Part shown: positions 35,147 to 47,717 of the stretch, one piece after another
How positions within the stretch are numbered: position 1 is the stretch's first letter
Layout of the letters: each line of letters starts with the position of its first letter
Assembly (NCBI GenBank): GCA_009599575.1
Contig: VWND01000003.1
Location: forward strand, 1 to 64,000
Length of the DNA: 64,000 nt
Origin: Blumeriella jaapii
Lineage: Eukaryota > Ascomycota > Leotiomycetes > Helotiales > Drepanopezizaceae
Reading direction: 5' to 3'
Translations under genes and position numbers: made by a program
Notes under the pieces: model-generated
What the model was told of the DNA's origin: nothing
What the model saw: the letters and a program-made list of their open reading frames with translations, nothing else
The model's database searches: none

Positions 35147-37833
35147 AACGTTTGCATTGCGATTAATAATAAATCGAATTGTATAAAATAAAAAAATTAA
35201 ATAAGTTTTAATATTAATAACCCAAATATAAAAAGAATTATACGATTCTATTAAAAAAATGGGCTGGTATTTTACTAGTAAATACGAATACCGCAGGCTG
35301 TAGCATTAGGCTTTGGAGCCAAGCTATTCTTGGTCCGTGCGTCAGTTCGTAAAACGCTTGCATTGCGATTAATAATAAATCGAATTATATAAAATAAAAA
35401 AAGAATTAAATAAGTTTTAATATTAATAACCCAAATATAAAAAGAATTGAACGATTCTATTAAGAAATGGGCTGGTGTTTTACTAGTAAATACGAATACC
35501 GCAGGCTGTAGAATTAGGCTTTGGAGCCAAGCTATTCTTGGTCCGTGCGTCAGTTCGTAAAACGCTTGCATTGCGATTAATAATAAATCGAATTTTATAA
35601 AATAAAAAGAATTAAAAAAGTTTTAATATTAATAACCCAAATATAAAAAGAATTGAACGATTCTATTAAGAAATGGGGCTGGTGTTTTACTAGTAAATAC
35701 GAATACCGCAGGCTGTAGAATTAGGCTTTGGAGCCAAGCTTTTTATGGCCCGTGCGTCAGTTCGAAAAACGCTTGCATTGCGATTAATAATAAATCGAAT
35801 TGTATGAAATAAGACGAATTAAATAAGTTTTAATATTAATAACCCAAATATAAAAAGAATTGAACGATTCTATTAAGAAATGGGCTGGTGTTTTACTAAT
35901 AAATACGAATACCGCAGGCTATAGAATTAGGCTTTGAAGCCAAGTTATTCTTGGTCCGTGCGTTAATTCGTAGAACGTTTGCATTGCGATTAGTAATAGA
36001 TCGAATTGTACAAAATAAAACGAATTAAATAAGTTTTAATATTAATAACCCAAATATAAAAAGAATTAAACGATTTTATTAAGAAATGGGCTGGTGTTTT
36101 ACTAGTAAATACGAATACCGCAGGCTATAGAATTAGGCTTTGGAGCCAAGTTATTCTTGGTCCGTGCTTCAATTCGTAGAACGTTTGCATTGCGATTAGT
36201 AATAAATCGAATTGTATGAAATAAAAAGAATTAAATAAGTTTTAATATTAATAACCCAAATATAAAAAGAATTAAACGATTTTATTAAGAAATGGGCTGG
36301 TGTTTTACTAGTAAATACGAATACCGCAGGCTGTAGAATTAGGCTTTGGAGCCAAGCTTTTTATGGCCCGTGCGTCAGTTCGAAGAACGCTTGCATTGCG
36401 ATTAATAATAAATCGAATTGTATGAAATAAGACGAATTAAATAAGTTTTAATATTAATAACCCAAATATAAAAAGAATTGAACGATTTTATTAAGAAATG
36501 GGCTGGTGTTTTACTAATAAATACGAATACCGCAGGCTATAGAATTAGGCTTTGAAGCCAAGTTATTCTTGGTCCGTGCGTTAATTCGTAGAACGTTTGC
36601 ATTGCGATTAGTAATAGATCGAATTGTACAAAATAAAAAAGAATTAAATAAGTTTTAATATTAATAACCCAAATATAAAAAAAGAATTAAACGATTCTAT
36701 TAAGAAATGGGCTGGTGTTTTACTAGTAAATACGAATACCGCAGGCTGTAGAATTAGGCTTTGGAGCCAAGTTATTCTTGGTCCGTGCTTTAATTCGTAA
36801 AACGTTTGCATTGCGATTAGTAATAGATCGAATTGTATAAAATAAAACGAATTAAATAAATTTTAATATTAATAACCCAAATATAAAAAGAATTAAACGA
36901 TTCTATTAAGAAATGGGCTGGTGTTTTACTGGTAAATACGAATACCGCAGGCTATAGAATTAGGCTTTGAAGCCAAGTTATTCTTGGTCCGTGCGTTAAT
37001 TCGTAAAACGTTTGCATTGCGATTAATAATAAATGGAATTGTACAAAATAAAAAGAATTAAATAAGTTTTAATATTAATAACCCAAATATAAAAAGAATT
37101 GAACGATTCTATTAAAAAATGGGCTGGTGTTTTACTAGTAAATACGAATACCGCAGGCTGTAGAATTAGGCTTTGGAGCCAAGTTATTCTTGGTCCGTGC
37201 TTTAATTCGTAAAACGTTTGCATTGCGATTAGTAATAGATCGAATTGTACAAAATAAAACGAATTAAATAAGTTTTAATATTAATAACCCAAATATAAAA
37301 AGAATTAAACGATTCTATTAAGAAATGGGCTGGTGTTTTACTAGTAAATACGAATACCGCAGGCTATAGAATTAGGCTTTGGAGCCAAGTTATTCTTGGT
37401 CCGTGCTTTAATTCGTAGAACGTTTGCATTGCGATTAGTAATAGATCGAATTGTACAAAATAAGACGAATTAAATAAGTTTTATTATTAATAACCCAAAT
37501 ATAAAAAAAATTGAACGATTTTATTAAGAAATGGGCTGGTGTTTTACTAGTAAATACGAATACCGCAGGCTGTAGAATTAGGCTTTGGAGCCAAGTTATT
37601 CTTGGTCCGTGCTTCAATTCGTAGAACGTTTGCATTGCGATTAGTAATAAATCGAATTGTACAAAATAAGACGAATTAAATAAGTTTTAATATTAATAAC
37701 CCAAATATAAAAAGAATTGAACGATTCTATTAAGAAATGGGCTGGTGTTTTACTAGTAAATACGAATACCGCAGGCTGTAGAATTAGGCTTTGGAGCCAA
37801 GTTATTTTTGGTCCGTGCGTTAATTCGTAGAGA
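35147..37833. repeat. 206-bp satellite, thirteen monomers (block 4)
   Basis: Near-copy of the block 3 array, differing mostly in homopolymer length and a few transitions. Confidence 0.9.
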
Positions 37834-38999
37834 CTTAAATAACGTTATTATTAATTAATAATATTTATAAGCTTTTGCGTATAAAATATTAATAATTTGT
37901 AAGCTAAATACGAATTTAATTTTATTTTTAAAATCGAAAAATTCTTGCGAAAAAAAAAAAACCGATTTAGTGACCAAAAAAAGTCGGGTACCAGGGTCTG
38001 CCAAGATTAGGGTTAGAAGGGGGGGTTATTTACAACTTTTAAATTTATTAATCGTATTTATAAGCTTTTTGCGCATAAAAGATTAATAATTAATAAGTTG
38101 AATACAAATATAAATTTATTTTTAAAATCGAATAATTTTTGCGAAAAAAACCGACCTGGTGACCAAAGAAAGTCGGTTACCAGGGTCTGCCAAGATTAGG
38201 GTTAGAGGGGGGGGTTATTACAACTTTTTAATTTATTAATCGTATTTATAAGCTTTTGCGCATAAAAGATTAATAATTAATAAGTTGAATACAAATATAA
38301 TTTTATTTTTCAAATCGAATAATTTTTGCGAAAAAAAACCGACCTGGTGACCAAAGAAAGTCGGTTACCAAGGTCTGCCAAGATTAGGGTTAGAGGGGGG
38401 GGTTATTACAACTTTTTAATTTATTAATCGTATTTATAAGCTTTTGCGTACAAAAGATTAATAATTAATAAGTTGAATACAAATATAATTTTTTATTTTA
38501 AAATCGAATAATTTTTTTTGCGAAAAAACCGACCTGGTGACCAAAGAAGTTGGTTACCAGGGTCTGCCAAGATTAGGGTTAAAGGGGGGGGTTATTACAA
38601 CTTTTTAATTTATTAATCGTATTTATAAGCCTTTGCGTACAAAAGATTAATAATTAATAAGTTGAATACAAATATAATTTTATTTTTAAAATCGAATAAT
38701 TTTTGCGAAAAAAAACCGACCTGGTGACCAAAGAAGTTGGTTACCAGGGTCTGCCAAGATTAGGGTTAGAAGGGGGGGTTATTACAACTTTTTAATTTAT
38801 TAATCGTATTTATAAGCTTTTGCGTACAAAAGATAATTAATTAATAAGCTGAATACGAATATAATTTTATTTTTCAAATCGAATAATTTTTGCGAAAAAA
38901 AAAACCGACCTGGTGACCAAAGAAAGTTGGTCACCAGGGTCTGCCAAGACTGGTCACCAACGTTGGTGACCACCAAAATTCTCTCGCTTATAATATTAG
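37834..38999. repeat. 186-bp satellite (block 4)
   Basis: Six monomers with telomere-like seed and G runs. Ends with the two palindromic sites and CTTATAATATTAG. Confidence 0.9.
38910..38937. promoter_or_regulatory. Terminal 11-6-11 inverted repeat, orientation A
   Basis: CTGGTGACCAA, AGAAAG, TTGGTCACCAG, identical to 28,200-28,227. Followed by the 22-bp palindrome. Confidence 0.6.
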
Positions 39000-39751
39000 T
39001 TTTAATATTAATTTTTAAAAATAAATAAATTTATAAAAATTTTATTAAAAAATAGGCTGGTATTTTATTAGTAAATACGAATACCGCAAGCTGTAAAATT
39101 AAGCTATAAAGCCGAGTTATTATTAATTTGTTTTTTGATTTTACGAACGCTTATTTTACGATTAATATTTAATCGAATTATATATATATATTATTAGTAT
39201 ATAATTTCGAAAAGATTTATTATAATTTAAAATTTAACAAAAAATATATATTATAAACGAATTGAAATTTTTATATTTTTTGAATTTGATTTTTCATAAT
39301 CGATTAATTATTAATAAATAAATGGCTATATCGATTTTTTCGAAATTTATATTATAAATTAAAAAGTGGCAGCTTCGATTAATTCGAAAATTAAGCTAAA
39401 AGAAAGGGGGGGGGCAGCATCGAATCGAATAATTCGAAAAATAAGCTAAAAAAAAAAAAAAGGGTTGGCTGCGCCGATTAATCGAGAAATAAGCTGAAAA
39501 AAAAAAAAGAAGGGATTTAAATAACGTTATTATTAATTAATAATATTTATAAGCTTTTGCGCATAAAATATTAATAATTTGTAAGCTAAATACGAATTTA
39601 ATTTTATTTTTAAAATCGAAAAATTCTTGCGAAAAAACCGATTTAATAACCAAAAAAAGTCGGATACCAAAGTTTGCCAAAAATAAGGTTAAAAAAAGGG
39701 GTTATTACAACTTTTTAATTTATTAATTATATTTATAAGCTTTTACGTATA

Positions 39752-39774
39752 AGGGTTAGGGTTAGGGTTAGGGG
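39752..39774 (+). repeat. Interstitial telomeric repeat (TTAGGG x3)
   Basis: Three full TTAGGG repeats preceded by AGGG and followed by an extra G. They sit exactly at the junction between a truncated 186-type monomer and a truncated 206-bp monomer. The G-rich strand reads left to right. Confidence 0.85.
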
Positions 39775-41234
39775 TTAATAATAAATCGAATTGTATGAAA
39801 TAAGACGAATTAAATAAGTTTTAATATTAATAACCCAAATATAAAAAGAATTGAACGATTCTATTAAGAAATGGGCTGGTGTTTTACTAGTAAATACGAA
39901 TACCGCAGGCTGTAGAATTAGGCTTTGGAGCCAAGTTATTCTTGGTCCGTGCTTCAATTCGTAGAACGTTTGCATTGCGATTAGTAATAGATCGAATTGT
40001 ACAAAATAAAAAGAATTAAATAAGTTTTAATATTAATAACCCAAATATAAAAAGAATTGAACGATTCTATTAAGAAATGGGCTGGTGTTTTACTAGTAAA
40101 TACGAATACCGCAGGCTGTAGAATTAGGCTTTGGAGCCAAGTTATTTTTGGTCCGTGCGTTAATTCGTAGAGACTTAAATAACGTTATTATTAATTAATA
40201 ATATTTATAAGCTTTTGCGTATAAAATATTAATAATTTGTAAGCTAAATACGAATTTAATTTTATTTTTAAAATCGAAAAATTCTTGCGAAAAAACCGAT
40301 TTAGTGACCAAAAAAAGTCGGGTACCAGGGTCTGCCAAGATTAGGGTTAGAAGGGGGGGTTATTACAACTTTTAAATTTATTAATCGTATTTATAAGCTT
40401 TTGCGCATAAAAGATTAATAATTAATAAGTTGAATACAAATATAAATTTATTTTTAAAATCGAATAATTTTTGCGAAAAAACCGACCTGGTGACCAAAGA
40501 AAGTCGGTTACCAGGGTCTGCCAAGATTAGGGTTAGAGGGGGGGGTTATTACAACTTTTTAATTTATTAATCGTATTTATAAGCTTTTGCGCATAAAAGA
40601 TTAATAATTAATAAGTTGAATACAAATATAATTTTATTTTTCAAATCGAATAATTTTTGCGAAAAAACCGACCTGGTGACCAAAGAAAGTCGGTTACCAG
40701 GGTCTGCCAAGATTAGGGTTAGAGGGGGGGGTTATTACAACTTTTTAATTTATTAATCGTATTTATAAGCTTTTTGCGTACAAAAGATTAATAATTAATA
40801 AGTTGAATACAAATATAATTTTATTTTTAAAATCGAATAATTTTTGCGAAAAAAAAACCGACCTGGTGACCAAAGAAGTTGGTTACCAGGGTCTGCCAAG
40901 ATTAGGGTTAGAGGGGGGGGGTTATTACAACTTTTTAATTTATTAATCGTATTTATAAGCCTTTGCGTACAAAAGATTAATAATTAATAAGTTGAATACA
41001 AATATAATTTTATTTTTAAAATCGAATAATTTTTGCGAAAAAACCGACCTGGTGACCAAAGAAGTTGGTTACCAGGGTCTGCCAAGATTAGGGTTAGAGG
41101 GGGGGGGTTATTACAACTTTTTAATTTATTAATCGTATTTATAAGCTTTTGCGTACAAAAGATAATTAATTAATAAGCTGAATACGAATATAATTTTATT
41201 TTTCAAATCGAATAATTTTTGCGAAAAAACCGAC

Positions 41235-41262
41235 CTGGTGACCAAAGAAAGTTGGTCACCAG
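41235..41262. promoter_or_regulatory. Terminal 11-6-11 inverted repeat, orientation A
   Basis: Same sequence as 28,200-28,227, at the end of block 5. Confidence 0.6.
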
Positions 41263-42078
41263 GGTCTGCCAAGACTGGTCACCAACGTTGGTGACCACCA
41301 AAATTCTCTCGCTTATAATATTAGTTTTAATATTAATTTTTAAAAATAAATAAATTTATAAAATTTTATTAAAAAATAGGCTGGTATTTTATTAGTAAAT
41401 ACGAATACCGCAAGCTGTAAAATTAAGCTATAAAGCCGAGTTATTATTAATTTGTTTTTTGATTTTACGAACGCTTATTTTACGATTAATATTTAATCGA
41501 ATTATATATATATATTATTAGTATATAATTTCGAAAAGATTTATTATAATTTAAAATTTAACAAAAAATATATATTATAAACGAATTGAAATTTTATATT
41601 TTTTGAATTTGATTTTTCATAATCGATTAATTATTAATAAATAAATGGCTATATCGATTTTTTTCGAAATTTATATTATAAATTAAAAAGTGGCAGCTTC
41701 GATTAATTCGAAAATTAAGCTAAAAGAAAGGGGGGGGGGCAGCATCGAATAATTCGAAAAATAAGCTTAAAAAAAAAAAAGGGTTGGCTGCGCCGATTAA
41801 TCGAGAAATAAGCTGAAAAAAAAAAAAAGAAGGGATTTAAAAATAACGTTATTATTAATTAATAATATTTATAAGCTTTTGCGCATAAAATATTAATAAT
41901 TTGTAAGCTAAATACGAATTTAATTTTATTTTTAAAATCGAAAAATTCTTGCGAAAAAACCGATTTAATAACCAAAAAAAGTCGGATACCAAAGTTTGCC
42001 AAAAATAAGGTTTAAAAAAAGGGGTTATTACAACTTTTTTTTTAATTTATTAATTATATTTATAAGCTTTTACGTATA

Positions 42079-42101
42079 AGGGTTAGGGTTAGGGTTAGGG
42101 G
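42079..42101 (+). repeat. Interstitial telomeric repeat (TTAGGG x3), second copy
   Basis: Identical tract and identical junction to 39,752-39,774, carried by the block 5/6 duplication. Confidence 0.85.
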
Positions 42102-43570
42102 TTAATAATAAATCGAATTGTATGAAATAAGACGAATTAAATAAGTTTTAATATTAATAACCCAAATATAAAAAGAATTGAACGATTCTATTAAGAAATG
42201 GGCTGGTGTTTTACTAGTAAATACGAATACCGCAGGCTGTAGAATTAGGCTTTGGAGCCAAGTTATTCTTGGTCCGTGCTTTAATTCGTAGAACGTTTGC
42301 ATTGCGATTAGTAATAGATCGAATTGTACAAAATAAAAAGAATTAAATAAGTTTTAATATTAATAACCCAAATATAAAAAGAATTGAACGATTCTATTAA
42401 GAAATGGGCTGGTGTTTTACTAGTAAATACGAATACCGCAGGCTGTAGAATTAGGCTTTGGAGCCAAGTTATTTTTGGTCCGTGCGTTAATTCGTAGAGA
42501 CTTAAATAACGTTATTATTAATTAATAATATTTATAAGCTTTTGCCTATAAAATATTAATAATTTGTAAGCTAAATACGAATTTAATTTTATTTTTAAAA
42601 TCGAAAAAATTCTTGCGAAAAAAACCGATTTAGTGACCAAAAAAAGTCGGGTACCAGGGTCTGCCAAGATTAGGGTTAGAAGGGGGGGTTATTACAACTT
42701 TTTAATTTATTAATCGTATTTATAAGCTTTTGCGCATAAAAGATTAATAATTAATAAGTTAAATACAAATATAAATTTATTTTTAAAATCGAATAATTTT
42801 TGCGAAAAAACCGACCTGGTGACCAAAGAAAGTCGGTTACCAGGGTCTGCCAAGATTAGGGTTAGAAGGGGGGGTTATTACAACTTTTTAATTTATTAAT
42901 CGTATTTATAAGCTTTTGCGTATAAAAGATTAATAATTAATAAGTTGAATACAAATATAATTTTATTTTTAAAATCGAATAATTTTTGCGAAAAAAAACC
43001 GACCTGGTGACCAAAGAAAGTCGGTTACCAGGGTCTGCCAAGATTAGGGTTAGAAGGGGGGGTTATTACAACTTTTTAATTTATTAATCGTATTTATAAG
43101 CTTTTGCGTATAAAAGATTAATAATTAATAAGTTGAATACAAATATAAATTTATTTTTAAAATCGAATAATTTTTGCGAAAAAACCGACCTGGTGACCAA
43201 AGAAAGTCGGTTACCAGGGTCTGCCAAGATTAGGGTTAGAGGGGGGGGGGTTATTACAACTTTTTAATTTATTAATCGTATTTATAAGCTTTTGCGTACA
43301 AAAGATTATTAATTAGTAAGCTGAATACGAATATAATTTTATTTTTCAAATCGAATAATTTTTGCGAAAAAAACCGACCTGGTGACCAAAGAAAGTCGGT
43401 TACCAGGGTCTGCCAAGATTAGGGTTAGAGGGGGGGGGGGGGTTATTACAACTTTTTAATTTATTAATCGTATTTATAAGCTTTTGCGTACAAAAGATAA
43501 TTAATTAATAAGCTGAATACGAATATAATTTTATTTTTCAAATCGAATAATTTTTTGCGAAAAAACCGAC

Positions 43571-43598
43571 CTGGTGACCAACTTTCTTTGGTCACCAG
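43571..43598. promoter_or_regulatory. Terminal 11-6-11 inverted repeat, orientation B
   Basis: Centre reads CTTTCT, reverse complement of the orientation A site. Confidence 0.6.
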
Positions 43599-43660
43599 GG
43601 TCTGCCAAGACTGGTCACCAACGTTGGTGACCACCAAAATTCTCTCGCTTATAATATTAG

Positions 43661-44286
43661 GTTACCAGGGTCTGCCAAGATTAGGGTTTAGAGGGGGGGG
43701 TTATTACAACGTTTTAATTTATTAATCGTATTTATAAGCTTTTGCGTATAAAAGATTAATAATTAATAAGTTGAATACAAATATAATTTTATTTTTAAAA
43801 TCGAATAATTTTTGCGAAAAAACCGACCTGGTGACCAAAGAAAGTCGGTTACCAGGGTCTGCCAAGATTAGGGTTAGAGGGGGGGTTATTACAACTTTTT
43901 AATTTATTAATCGTATTTATAAGCTTTTGCGTACAAAAGATTAATAATTAATAAGCTGAATACAAATATAATTTTATTTTTAAAATCGAATAATTTTTGC
44001 GAAAAAACCGACCTGGTGACCAAAGAAAATTGGTTACCAGGGTCTGCCAAGATTAGGGTTAGAAGGGGGTAGTAATAACTTTTTAATTAATTAATAGTAT
44101 TTGTAAGCTTTTGCGTACAAAAGATAATTTATTAATAAGCTGAATACGAATATAATTTTATTTTTCAAATCGAATAATTTTTGCGAAAAAACCGACCTGG
44201 TGACCAAAGAAAGTTGGTCACCAGGGTCTGCCAAGACTGGTCACCAACGTTGGTGACCACCAAAATTCTCTCGCTTATAATATTAG
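43661..44286. mobile_element. Block 7: short 186-bp-repeat block
   Basis: Starts inside a monomer at GTTACCAGGGTCTGCC and contains three to four monomers and the constant terminus (orientation A site at 44,197-44,224). Confidence 0.75.
44197..44224. promoter_or_regulatory. Terminal 11-6-11 inverted repeat, orientation A
   Basis: Same sequence as 28,200-28,227. Confidence 0.6.
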
Positions 44287-44547
44287 AAAATTAGTTACCA
44301 GGGTCTGCTAAGATTAGGGTTAGAAGGGGGTAGTAATAACTTTTTAATTAATTAATAGTATTTGTAAGCTTTTGCGTACAAAAGATAATTAATTAATAAG
44401 CTGAATACGAAAATAATTTTATTTTTCAAATCGAATAATTTTTGCGAAAAAACCGACCTGGTGACCAAAGAAAGTTGGTCACCAGGGTCTGCCAAGACTG
44501 GTCACCAACGTTGGTGACCACCAAAATTCTCTCGCTTATAATATTAG
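44287..44547. mobile_element. Block 8: minimal block
   Basis: Only 261 bases: part of one monomer (starting AAAATTAGTTACCAGG), one further monomer and the constant terminus, with the orientation A site at 44,458-44,485. The smallest unit that still carries both palindromes. Confidence 0.75.
44458..44485. promoter_or_regulatory. Terminal 11-6-11 inverted repeat, orientation A
   Basis: Same sequence as 28,200-28,227. A 68-codon plus-strand frame across it is an artefact of the repeat. Confidence 0.6.
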
Positions 44548-44986
44548 GGTCTGCCAAGATTAGGGTTAGAGGGGGGGGGGGGTTATTACAACTTTTTAAT
44601 TTATTAATCGTATTTATAAGCTTTTGCGTACAAAAGATTATTAATTAATAAGCTGAATACGAATATAATTTTATTTTTCAAATCGAATAATTTTTGCGAA
44701 AAAAACCGACCTGGTGACCAAAGAAAGTCGGTTACCAGGGTCTGCCAAGATTAGGGTTAGAGGGGGGGGTTATTACAACTTTTGAATTTATTAATCGTAT
44801 TTATAAGCTTTTGCGTACAAAAGATAATTAATTAATAAGCTGAATACGAATATAATTTTATTTTTCAAATCGAATAATTTTTGCGAAAAAACCGACCTGG
44901 TGACCAACTTTCTTTGGTCACCAGGGTCTGCCAAGACTGGTCACCAACGTTGGTGACCACCAAAATTCTCTCGCTTATAATATTAG
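44548..44986. mobile_element. Block 9: last block of the array
   Basis: Starts at GGTCTGCCAAG. Two to three 186-bp monomers, terminus with orientation B site (44,897-44,924), then an abrupt change to RIPped retrotransposon DNA at TTATTAAAAATTATCG. Confidence 0.75.
44897..44924. promoter_or_regulatory. Terminal 11-6-11 inverted repeat, orientation B
   Basis: Centre reads CTTTCT, as at 16,691 and 43,571. Confidence 0.6.
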
Positions 44987-46176
44987 TTATTAAAAATTAT
45001 CGAAATCGCTAAAAAACAGCTAATTATTATATTATTTAATCGTTTTGCAAAGCTTATTAGCTTGAAAAAACTTAATAAAAATATCGAAACTCTCGTGTTA
45101 AAATTTACCGATATTAAAATTCAAAAACTTTAAAGTAAAATCGAAGGTTTTATATAATAGCAAAAAAAACTTTTTTACGTTAACTCGAATAATAAAAACG
45201 ATTAAAATAACTTTTATAATAATTATTCCTTTTAAAATACGCGAAGCGATTAATTTCGCCAAGCCATTGTAAAAGTAATAATTGTTTAATAGCAACTTTC
45301 CCGTGCTAGCGATTAAAATCAGCGAAATATTAATTATAATAACGATTATTAAAAGAAAATAAAAAACCAACGCGGAAATCAAAATCGCGGCTACTAAAAT
45401 AGTAAAAATAATTATTAAAACAAATCTCGTAGTTTTAAATATAAATTTTGTAATAATAAAAAAATTTACTGCGAAAAACCTTATATTCGCTTTAAATACA
45501 AAACATTTAATTTTTATATAAATAATAATATTTGTTATATTAATAAATATAAAGCGATTTGCCTCGGACCGACGGAAGCAGGAATAGGCCCTTTTAATAA
45601 AGCTGAAAATCAGAGCTGATTAAATATTATTCGCTTAAAAATGAAAAGTACGAAATAAAACCACTGCTTAAAAAACAAAAAAAATACGAAGACGATTTTT
45701 ACCGATAAAAAAGAAAAAATATTTTAAAAAGCGTATTAATTAAAAAGAAAACTTTTATTCTAAGCGTAAATAAAATTTAAATATATAAATAAAAAACAAA
45801 TATATATATTGCTAATGCAATTATCGCATTTGCAAATATTATAGCTGCATAATCGAGCCAGCGAATTATAAAAAAGCAAAATGCTTTTGTTTTATTCGCT
45901 AAATCAGCTAATATAAAAAAAAACGTCAGAATCGAAAAGGAAAAAGATTTTGGAATTCGAAAAAAAACCGATAAAACTATCAGAAAAACACTTATAATAA
46001 AAAAAATTAACGACGATATAAAAAATATCGATACCGATATTCCGGTTCAAATCATTTAAAAAATATCAGTTTTTAAGCGCTTATTATTAATGCGAAGCGA
46101 AAAATAAATCGACAAATATATTAGTTCCGAAATCGTCGACGAAATTATTAAAAAAATTATAAAACAAAAAATTAAA

Positions 46177-46520
46177 TTGAAATTCAGCGATTTATTTAAT
46201 ATAAAAAAAAAACTCGATAAAATTATTAATAAACAAATTTTTATATTAAAAAAAAACGAAAAAATTGAAATTATTCGAAGAAAAAACGATTTTAAATTAA
46301 AAAAAAAACAGAAAAAAATTTACAATATCGCAGTTAATTTAGCCGATAAAAAAGAATCTTCGGAAAAAATCAGCTTTTTAGCTTTCGTTATAAAAACCTA
46401 AAAATCAAAACGACGAAACTGCTTTTATACGGCTATAAAAACATTAAAAATAAAAATTATATTTAAGAAAAATACGACCGCTTTCGTTTTATTCGATAAT
46501 AAAACCGAAATCAATTGCAT
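46177..46520 (+). pseudogene. Gag/protease region of gypsy element A
   Basis: A lysine-rich frame of 74 codons (46,177-46,401), then in the same frame the segment VLFDNKTEINCI (about 46,486-46,520). This aligns by eye with the retroelement aspartic protease signature in which D-S/T-G is followed by E-I/V-N. Here the D-N-K triplet replaces D-S/T-G, so it is inactive. Protease assignment rests on this short motif and its position upstream of reverse transcriptase. Confidence 0.45.
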
Positions 46521-47717
46521 AAACCAAAAAAATAGCCGAAGCTAATAATATCCCGATTATTACCGATAAGCGAATAATTTATATTATCGTTAATAAAAAT
46601 ACGATTAAATTTAATAAAATTATACGAAATATAAAAATCGACGTTAAAAATATTATTATTTATAAAAACTTTTTAATAATAAAAAAATACTTTTATTTTA
46701 TTATTTTTAAAATGCTTTGGATTTTAAAAAGTTTCGTCAGCTTTAAATATATTAAAAACGGCCAGATAAAAGCTTTTTTCTAAAATTGAAATCGATTTTT
46801 TAAAATCAAATTACCGTCGCCGGCGATAAAATCTTTTTAATCGACGTTTTATCGAAAAACGAATAGCCGGCTTTAGTTCTAAAATAAACGCTAAGCTATA
46901 ATAAAACCTGGAAAATACTTAGCCAAAAGCATTTATATCGCTAATCGAAATAATACCGCGAATAAAATTAATTAATATTAATATTTTTGGCTATTAATTC
47001 GAAAATAAAAATTTCGAAAATTTCGTTTTCGTTTTAAATAAATCCGATTTATATATTTTATTTTTTTGTATTAATATCAGCATTTTTTATAAGCGCAAAG
47101 CTAATAAAATACGATTCGTAAATCTTAGCGAATCCGATAAAAATATTTCCGAAAAAATAAACGATTAATTCGAAAAAAATAAAATAATAGAATTATTTTA
47201 ATTAATTATCGGCGAATTCGAAAAACTTATTACCGGCCGATTTTCCAATTTATTATTTAACAGCCGATTTACAAACGATTTAATAATTTAGCAATCGAAA
47301 CTCAATTTTTGCTAAAAAAGAAAAAAATCTTGTACGAAGTTTTACGCAACCGAAAAAAAATTATAGCTTTCGATTTTATCGAAATAAATTAATTTAATTT
47401 TAACGTTACGCTTTATATCGATATTAAAACCGTGCTTTACGAAGCCTGGCAAAAAAAGACTTTTTCAGTTTCTAAAATTTTTTAAAATAAAATAATCGAA
47501 ATGCTAAAAAAACGAATTAAGCAAAAAATTCTCGAATTCTGCCACGACTTATATAAAAATAAATAATTTATTATTGCGAAAAAAAAAAAGCATTTACAAA
47601 CTTATTATCGTAATCGTCGAAATAAACAAAATAATAATATAAAACGCTAACGTGCCATTTAACGTCGATTAATTTTCGAACGAATTCGCAAAATTAACGA
47701 TCGCTTTTTTTTTCGAT

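Larger units (their letters stand above)
31936..38999 (-). mobile_element. Block 4: module with 3'-truncated gene copy
   Basis: Begins in the middle of the gene's central region, continues through the gene's 5' part, minisatellite, leader, thirteen 206-bp monomers (35,147-37,833) and the 186-bp array (37,834-38,999), and ends at the constant terminus. Confidence 0.7.
39000..41324. mobile_element. Block 5: gene-less satellite block
   Basis: Contains a diverged 206-bp monomer (about 39,045-39,190), AT-rich sequence, three related GGCAGC/GGCTGC boxes separated by G and A tracts (about 39,367-39,515), one 186-type monomer, an interstitial telomere tract, two 206-bp monomers (39,775-40,172) and a 186-bp array (40,173-41,324) with the constant terminus. 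Confidence 0.7.
41325..43660. mobile_element. Block 6: tandem duplicate of block 5 with a block-1-like end
   Basis: The left two thirds repeat block 5 almost exactly, telomere tract included. The 186-bp array (42,500-43,660) instead matches block 1: it has GCTTTTGCCTATAAAAT at its start and the orientation B terminal site. It therefore looks chimeric, by gene conversion or unequal exchange. Confidence 0.65.

Noticed and set aside
14407..42302. Many identical 66-residue minus-strand frames starting MQTFYELKHGPRI
   Set aside because: They are one per 206-bp satellite monomer, are closed by stops in sister monomers, and show no codon-level constraint; treated as satellite shadows.
44442..44648. 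68-codon frame starting MRKNRPGDQ
   Set aside because: Runs across the terminal inverted repeat and 186-bp monomer; no independent support.
6860..44986. Starship-type giant element
   Set aside because: No DUF3435-like captain at an element edge and no cargo genes were recognised; the architecture is a short tandem module with satellites.
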